This document shows positions 38,801 through 47,800 of a DNA stretch of 64,000 nt, piece after piece. A program made the translations under genes and the position numbers. The stretch is from Anseranas semipalmata (lineage: Eukaryota > Chordata > Aves > Anseriformes > Anseranatidae): positions 1-64,000 of the forward strand of contig VXAA01005246.1 in NCBI GenBank assembly GCA_013399115.1, in the 5' to 3' direction. Numbering within the stretch: position 1 is the stretch's first letter; each line of letters opens with the position of its first letter. The notes beneath the pieces were generated by a model. That model was given only the letters and a program-made list of their open reading frames with translations. It was not told where the DNA came from and ran no database searches.

Positions 38801-41800
38801 ATTACTAATAACTGTTAAGTGCCTTACTTATAGCCCTGACTGGTTTTAAAATAAATGTTTAATTGCTGGAATGTATCTTAAACATTTGTTTTGTTTTTAG
38901 AATTTAAGAAGAAGATATTCCTGTGCTGACATCTGACATTCTGCTGCTTACTCACTTGATAGCATGTCTGTTTGGTTTCTCTTCTCTTACTTCAGTTTCC
39001 TTAACATGAAAACAGTGATTTAGAAAAGACTGAAGAAGCAGCAACTATTGGAAAGTTTGCTGCAGAAGATAATATTAAGTCTCATCTTTAGTTACTTTGG
39101 AGAAAGCAGCAAAGAATTATCAAGCTTAAAATGTGACCTGGTAGTATAAAAAGGCAATGTCCAATAAAAGTTTCTTCTTAGAATACGGCATGTAATCTAT
39201 TGAACAATAATGTGTAATGTGTCCTGTATGGTACTACAAAGTGAAAGCATAGTTGCTTTCAGCATCTTTAAGTACGTTCTTGTTCAATAATAAGTTGGAA
39301 AGAAATACTTTAATATAAAGTTAAAATAATTTAGATAGTTTAAACAGAAACAGTAAGGCACTATGCCAAATTGTATGTAACTGTAATTTTAGTGGCACCG
39401 TATATAAGATCAAGATGGAATTTTGTCCTTCATGAGATGATAAGTTAAAATTTTCAAAAAGTTACTCAAACCTTGAGTATTAATATTCTTAAGATGACTT
39501 GAAGAGATCACATGATAACCTTAATGGAAGTGAAACAGTGACTTCCCTGACAAAAGATATCAGTGAAAGTATTCTGATTTGGAAATTAATTTCAAATATT
39601 TTTTATATTTGCAAATTTTCCTGACAAAATAGAGTTCAGCCAAAATGACATTGTTTTTGCACTTTCCTGGAGAGTATTACTAAATTTTGCACAGAACAAA
39701 AGACCAAATTCGCAGATTGCAAAAATGTCCACTTCCCTCTTATTTTGATACAAATGCCTCTTTTCCTGGTAGGTTTTCCACATCAGAGTTTTTTTGTTTG
39801 TTTGTCTTTTTAGTTGTAGATTTATTGCTCAATTTGTTTTATAGCCCAAGAGAAGATACACTTGTGTGCTGAATTTTCCTCCTGGATTGCATTACTCTGT
39901 ACAGGAAATCCTCCTTTATCAAAAGCTAAGCAGAGTAGGGAGTACACAAGTGGTGTGGAATAAAACTCGGTGAACTTGCTCACATTATGGGGTGTGACAG
40001 AGTCGGGAGTAGCCTGACTTGGACTGCCTGAATTGAAGCCTAAATTTTAGGCATGGGAACACCCGTTCTTCCTTCATCTAACCCCAAGGGTTCCCAGGTG
40101 AGGAACCTGAGAGCAGAAAGTGCAAGAGCTGACATATTTCTGTATTCTGGGGCTGGGATTCCAGTCCCCCGCACATGTCTGTGTGCTGAGGCACATAACA
40201 TTCCTTTTAAAGACAGGGAAGACAATGCAAGGTCCACTGCTCTCCAGGGAGAAGATGCTTCTCCATCTGAGCAGCATGACCCGACTGGACCTCGGCACTT
40301 TCGAGTACATTTGTTTTGTTTCTCCACTGGGAAGAGGATTGGCCCCTACAGTTTTAAAACTAAATAGAACTTAATTACCATTAATAATAAAATGTTTAAA
40401 CCTGAGATGCCAATTTTTAAGTCTTGTAAAATCACTGGCTATTTTTAGCACAAGGCTGTTCTACAGCGTTAATGGAGTTTGTAGTCTTAACATTTATTAC
40501 ACAGTGCTGTAGCGGTACACATCAGTGGTGTCTTATGCAGTTGTATTGCTGCCAGTCCATAGACCTATTGCCATTGTTTCCCATAGAAACAAAACATAAC
40601 AGTATAAATATGAATAGGAGAGAAGATGATTACAGGGATGACTCACATTAACTTACAACTTTAAATAAGAAATTTTGGACAAGGCTTAAACTGTTGAGGT
40701 TCTCTTGAAGTAGTCTGATGCCAAACATGCAATTTCAGTGAAGAGGAATGTGTAGAACTTCTTGTCCAGAAGGTGACTTCAAGCATATTTTACTTCACAT
40801 GATTATTGCAGACCTGATTATGAATAGAATAAAATAAAATAAAATAAAATAAAATAAAATAAAATAAAATAAAATAAAATAAAATAAAATAAAATAAAAT
40901 AAAATTGGAGGTTCTTCACAGAAGGGTCTATTCAAAGTGTACTATAGAAAAATAATGTCAAATACTGTGTTCTCAATGTCTGAATATCTTTCCTGACTTG
41001 ATGATGTTTTTGAATATTAATTAGGCCAAAAAGAATGATTCAGCCAAAAAGAACAAGCTTTTTCTGTTTATTGGAACCATCAAATTAAGTGGTGAACATC
41101 TGTATAAAATAAGTGCTTAAGTAGGATGACAGTAGTATTGTCACACTTAGAGGTGGAGAAAAAAGCAGATGTAGTTAGAGGGAAAGAATTCTGAACCAGA
41201 ATTTTTTGAAATTGTAATGTAATTCCATAACTCCTGAAGAGTGTCTTGTGAAAATTGTATTTCCTATGTCTGGTATGGGTCTTAGAAGTGACTACCCTAG
41301 GAACAGAGAATCATTGCCTTTGTCGTAAATTAATTTAGTGAATTATGCTGGAGCCTGTCAGTCTCACTAGGCATTAAAATACTGTTTTTAACTTCAAGTA
41401 ATGCTTAGCACACGTGGTTTTGCCAAGCATATCTTCCAAAAAGTGTTTCTGAAACACGTTCCAGTTGAAGTTCATGTATGGTAGCATCCATAAATATCTT
41501 TGCAGAGTTATGTTATTTCACCCACCTGTTAAGTTATCCAAAGAGGAAGTGAAAGGAGGACAGAATCACTACTGACCAAGCATTTTTTGTATTGGTCTTT
41601 TTCATGTATTTTTGCAGCTCTTCGAGATGCTGGTAAACAGTCAATTAATAGTGACTGGAAGATAGAGCATTCAGGAACATTCAATATTGCTGGGACCACT
41701 GTCCATTATGTTCGAAGAGGTCTCTGGGAGAAGATATCTGCCAAAGGTCCCACAACATCGCCTTTACACTTACTGGTATGACAATATGGATTATTTACTT

Positions 41801-44800
41801 TTTGTTTTTGACAATATGGATTGTTTTGTTTTGTTTTGCCTTTTTTTTTTTTTTAACCTGATGCCTATCATACAGCGTGGTACTAGTATTTTTTCCAGGC
41901 TTCTGAAGATAATGAGATCTATGCAAGATATACCTGCTGATCTGTCAGCCCACTTCTAAAAAGTGCTTTTAAATCCAATAATAACGTTGTTGAGGCAGGA
42001 TGGAAGGTCTCAGCATTCCTACAAATTTCATACAAAGCTGATGTGCAGCTTGAGCAGAGCGATTCAAATTAATATCAGATGTTTTCTATCCTCTTGGCAC
42101 ACTGGCTGACTCTGTAGTGCAGCATTGCCATTTCAGGGTTATAATCACCAAATTCTCCATTGAGAAGTAGAGTTTTGATGCATTTCTGTGTAGGGGAGGA
42201 AAAGTTGGTAGCCAAAGTGATAAAACCAGAAAGAAAGATGAAGAAATGATGGAAAAGTATTTCACAATTCAAAATCTTTTAAGTGCAAGAAATTGTCTTG
42301 TATATCTAGAACAGTTTGACATCTGATGCATCTAGGAAAGACCTCCTCTTTTTAAGAGCACTGAAAACACAGGACATGTAATATATCATTCCCCAGGTGA
42401 TTTTTTTTTTTTTTTTTTATAATTTTACATGCAGAGCTTTTTGACCTTTATGTTAAGTAAAATGTTTCTTTCCCATTGTTTTGACTTGGATGCTTCCATT
42501 AGTTTCTTCTACAAAATCCATCAGAAGGGTCTAAAAGCTACAGACATTAAGTCATACTGTCATGCTCTTCAAGATTATCTCTTCACAGGTCCAAGCTATG
42601 CCTGTGCACATAGGAAGGTTTTCCTTCTCTGTAATTACAGGTGCTGCTTTTCCATGACCAGAGCTACGGTCTACACTATGAGTACACAATCCCACTGGAT
42701 CCTCCTCCTGAGAATCAGAGCTCTAAAGTACCAGAGCCTCTTTTCATGTGGACTCATTCTGGCTGGGAGGACTGTGATGCTGTATGTGGAGGAGGTAAAA
42801 TTAAAAAAAAAAAGCGCACACACACACAGTGCATATGTATATACAATATGCATATATATATTTATAATGTATATATATGCATATATAATATCTATATATA
42901 TCGACTAAAACAAATGATGTATTAATATTTGAGACTGATGATTAGTGTAGTATATAGAATAGTAATATCCTCATTACCGCTTATATGATTCCATAGAATG
43001 GTGGACATATGTCTGTCATGTTCTTCCTGATTATATTAAAAGAATACTGATAACTCTTTTGATAATCTTCACGTAGATTCAAACTAACTAAAATAGGTAG
43101 AAAGAAATTATAGTGAGGGAACCAAATCTCGATTAAAAAAGTAAATTCAGGACCCAGTTTCCAAGAAGAAATACAAGTGCAAGAGCTAGAACAGGAATAG
43201 AAAGTTCGTGTGCATTCCACTCTGTATTTGGAACTATTGAAGATAAATGATCTGTAAAAGACATTTTAAACTACAGAAAAACTGAACCCCAATCTCAGAT
43301 CAAATATGTACCGTTAGTAACATGAGTTGAGAATGATCCAGAAACATATGGAACAAATATTGCAACAACAGATATTAGTATGCTGATGCAATACTTTTCC
43401 TATGTTTATGTTTATAAACCATAAAAAATGTGAATTTGGAAGAACAAAATGCAAATATGAAAACAAATATTGGAACATGAGTAATATTACTGTAAAAAAA
43501 TCCTTTAAAATTGGTAACTGTTTAGGAGCTGGTTTTTAGAAAAGGTAATTACAGTGGAAAACATGAGAGTTTTTTTTAATGAATGCAACCTACAGAGATC
43601 TGTTTATTTATTGTGTAATTAATTAGTCGGACTTACACTGTGAATACTCTATTGATTATTGATACCTGCCTTTCCTGCTTACAACATGGATAATCATGGC
43701 TGCTCTGGTCAGCAGTCCTGAAAATTGCTATGCACCTTGTAATTGAATAAGAAAGCCTGGAAATGCTTTACCTTCTCATAACAGCAACACAAAGAACACA
43801 GTGTTCTAGCTACTTTGACTCTGTGAACAGTCCTGGTGTCACGACAGATTACTGTAGTTTCCATAAACATGCCTTTTGTGGTTTGGTAAGAAAGATTCTT
43901 CCCTGAAGGCATTTTGTACGTGGTGCTAGTATCATCCTCTGTTTCTTCATAGTGCACTCATATTCACTTGGAATATTCATGCTTTTTACAGTTTCCTGAA
44001 ATATTTTTAGAATAATTTGAATGCTACCACAATCTCTCATTATTGCCTCAGATATTTCTAAAGTTACTTATCATCTGGAAAAGTCTTAAAGTGCAGTATG
44101 TGGGTGATTTTTTTCTACATTAATGCTTAAATAAATATTGAAGTGTTTTACTGTAATGTTTATTTATCATATTTTTTCTGTTGTAACTGGCCATCACGTT
44201 TTGTTATTGTTTGAAATAGTTGGGTTGATGCAAAGTTCCATAAAAGGTATTTTTACTGAAAATATTCTGAAATACAAGTGAAAGATTTTTCTTACTTTAG
44301 ACAAAACAACTTTAATTCTTCTTTTAGTTCTTTGGTTTAATACAAAGTAATAATGAAATTAAAATGATGCAGCTTGTACCCTGTGTAAATATTTGTATTT
44401 GAATTTTTAACATCAGTATTTTGATGACTCTGATTAAAGAATATAACAATTATCAGTAGTTTTCCTTAAATGTTTAAAACGTATGTCAGGATGAAAGTAT
44501 TGATGCAGCCATGTGCCTTTGTGCATGTTTATATATGTAACTGGTCTGTGACCTCCTGTGTTGCAGAAAAGCATTCTTTGTGTGGGAGAGAATATGAATA
44601 CACAGATGTATATGTAAATGCAGAAAAAATGTCAAACATTTCAAATGCTGTGTATGATAGATTAGTTGCACGTGCTCTCACGTACACAAAAGCTGTGTAA
44701 AAAGTCAGTTGCGGTCAAATACATACTGCATATTTATAGCTTCACTGCTCGATCCACAGGCATATTTCTGACCACTAGCAAATACTGAATTCTCATGTCT

Positions 44801-47800
44801 GCCCTGCTCCTGTACACACCCTGTTTGTCGGTAAACTTCCAAATAGAAACAGGGTGTTATAAAGTAACCATAGGAACAAATGGTTATGAAGTTATTTTCT
44901 ACTAACTGAAGCCTTTAATTCAAGGCTTGCTAGTTTTCTAAAAGTTACGCTCCAGTCTGATTACAAGCTACTGCTTGTGGTAAGTATTACATTAAATTCT
45001 GATTTCTTACCTGTTCAGCTTCAAGAGACACAAGGTTCCAGCCCATCCATCAAAGCCAAGTTTTTGTAACAGAACATGCATTAGGTCTCCACAGGCAGTA
45101 CCCAACTTCCTAAATGATTACCCTACAGATCAAACCAGTTTTATGGCCTCTTTTCTTTAGTTCATGGAGAATAGTGCAGGCTCCTTACTGAAGGCTGCAC
45201 GAGCTGATTCCCATTAGCTGAGTGCTGGCCCCATCTGCCAATATACTGCTAAACCAGGCAGAACTACTAACCTCAAGCAATACAGAGGGGCAGGACTTGT
45301 TATTCCTTTCCTTAATTTATATATTAACACACAAACATACCTTCTCCTTTCTGTGCAATTTTTCTGCAAGCCATTCTCAACATTGGTGGTTGAGAAGGAA
45401 ACATTTATGCCATTAAGACTTAAGGTTTTGGCCTATGACTTGTTTCAGGAATAAAGCAGCAAAACTCTGTTGACAGAACTGTGCAAATATCGGATTAGGA
45501 AAACACATTATTCCCTACAAACTTTAATATCTCCCTTGGTCTCACTGTTACCTTTGTTTTTCACTTGAGATTTTACACTTATACAGGTTTTACACTTCTT
45601 TTTGCCAAACTCACCATAAAATAGCTGTATGTGATAAGGATACTTTTGGCCTTCCTTTATTAACAAAGTTGTATATTCCTGGTTTCTCCACATACCTGCT
45701 TTATTTTTTACTAGGTGAAAGAAAAACAACAGTCTCTTGCACAAAGATTATGAACAAGAATATCAGTCTTGTGGACAACAAGAAGTGCAAATATTTAACA
45801 AAACCTGAACCACAGATCCGAAAGTGCAATGAGCAGCCATGCCAGACCAGGTAATATTGATTTGGTTAAATTAGACTGTCAGATGTAGAAGTAAAAATCT
45901 CAGGAGCTACAAAGAGAGATGACTGCCTGTAAATACATCCATCCATCAAAATGTTATAGTGCGAAATGTAGGAAACACTGAAACATTGGCTGCTGTTTCT
46001 CCCGAGTTTCTCCTGAAAGAGAGTCCTTAAGCACATGTCTAAATCAATTCTCATTCAATAAAGCAGCTCATTACTTTCGTCAATAGGAGTTCTCACTGGC
46101 TGATGTGTACTCTGAATTGAAATTTAATTGCTTTTATATAAAAATGGATTTAATCACATGGTTATAATTAATGATGTATTGTTAGTTTTTTTGTTGAGTC
46201 AGGGCTGCACTCCTTTAAAAGCACTCAGAAAGCTCTTGGTGCACAAAGTAGAAAATAAATCAATAAATAACAATCTGTTAATTGTTTTTTCTACATTGAT
46301 TTTACCTGAAGCATAGAAAGCCTTCCTCTCACTCCTCTACAGCCTCTCCCCTGGACCCCTTGTCTGTTCATCAATATACAGAAACTGGACTCTGATGGTT
46401 GAGTGGTGGAAACAGAAAGAATTTTTTTCTCTGAATTTCACCCAAGGAGGCAGCTGCAGCATATGCCCTGTAAAGCCCACCCCATTTGGTGTCCCTACAG
46501 CGAAGCTGTCAGCTTTTCCCTGGCAGTGGCTGGCCAGGCTGGCACGATGACCCATTTCAGGGTTTGCCATCCTTTTTCTGAATGGCAGCTAAGAACCACA
46601 GCTAAGGAAGTCCCCAGCTATTGTGCAGACTTGGGTAAAGTGTCTGCCACCTTTCAAGGGAGGGGAGAAGAGCTAGTAGCAGTCAGCTAGTGTCTCTGGG
46701 GGTAAACACTGGAATGGATCTACAGGAGTCATCTGGAGGAGAGGTAGATGGAATTTTAAAGAAAACAATGCAAAGTAGATATAATGCAAGTCTTATTGAA
46801 AAAAGTATGTAAAATGAACCAGTAGACATAGCTTTGTTGGAAAGGATGAAATACTAAAATAGATAAAATGCAACTTATGATACATTTTAAGCTAGACTGA
46901 ACTACTGATGTTTGGATTTCCACAAACATTACGTAGTGGACAGATATTTTGTTACGTGCATACTTGATCAGATTAATTTTTTATTTTATTAGCAACACTG
47001 TATGCTGAGTTGATAGAAATGGAATAGTCTGATCTTCTTCTGAGGCATTATCAAATATGTGTTTTTAATGTTCTGTACTTTCTCCAGCTTATTAAATGAA
47101 AAATTGTAGGTGTTATTAATTGCTATGCTAAGGTGCTATGCTGAGACAGGTAGAAAGATATTATGATCCAGTTTTTAATACAGTATTAATGATTCTTACA
47201 AAACAAATACTGTTAGCTTTCAACACAAATGTAGCTAAAACATATGCTTGCATGACTAGTTGTTTGTTACTAGCACTTGAAGAAATATCTTAAACTCTAT
47301 TGCATTATCTTGACAGGCTGTGATTTCTAAATAGAGTCTCTGGACTGCTAATTAAAAATAATTAAAAAAAAAAAAAACTTAGTTAAATGTTTCATTTTCT
47401 TACAATAAATGTGTGACAGAAGGTTGGAACAGATTTTTTAAACTTCAGTTTCCTGAAGGCTCCCCCTTGCAAGTCTGGTCTCCTGGGATACACTTGTGTA
47501 CTGCATTAATGGCAGAACTTTTTGATTTTTAAGGGCATATGGCCACAGTCTGGAGCTACAGAACATTTGGGGAAAATTATGTTCTAGAATGATTACTTTC
47601 CAGGTATGTGGGCTATGCCAAACTGCATCAGCCTTCCCTGTTGCTGTGATTTTAACCATGCAACATGAGTTAGGCCTGATCCTAAAGAACATGAAGGAGT
47701 CTGAGCTTTTGTAATTCTCCGGAGCAACAAGCTTTTCACACAGCAATGATTCTATCTTGAAACTTAGTCTCTTCAAAAAATGCTGGACCTTACTTGGAGG

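Larger units (their letters stand above)
33504..41617 (+). other. ADAMTS19: Intron, 8114 bp (longest complete intron)
   Basis: Contains (GTTT)n at about 34016-34042, (ATTT)n at 36291-36314, a CR1 tail fragment at 36601-36661, and (AAAAT)n at 40827-40905. A GC-richer patch at about 40000-40340 has overlapping 78- to 104-codon ORFs on both strands. The rest is AT-rich with no recognised feature. Confidence 0.85.

Noticed and set aside
42429..42908. 159-codon ORF as a separate gene
   Set aside because: It overlaps the spacer/TSP1-2 exon in a different frame and continues into simple repeats, while the exon frame matches ADAMTS19.
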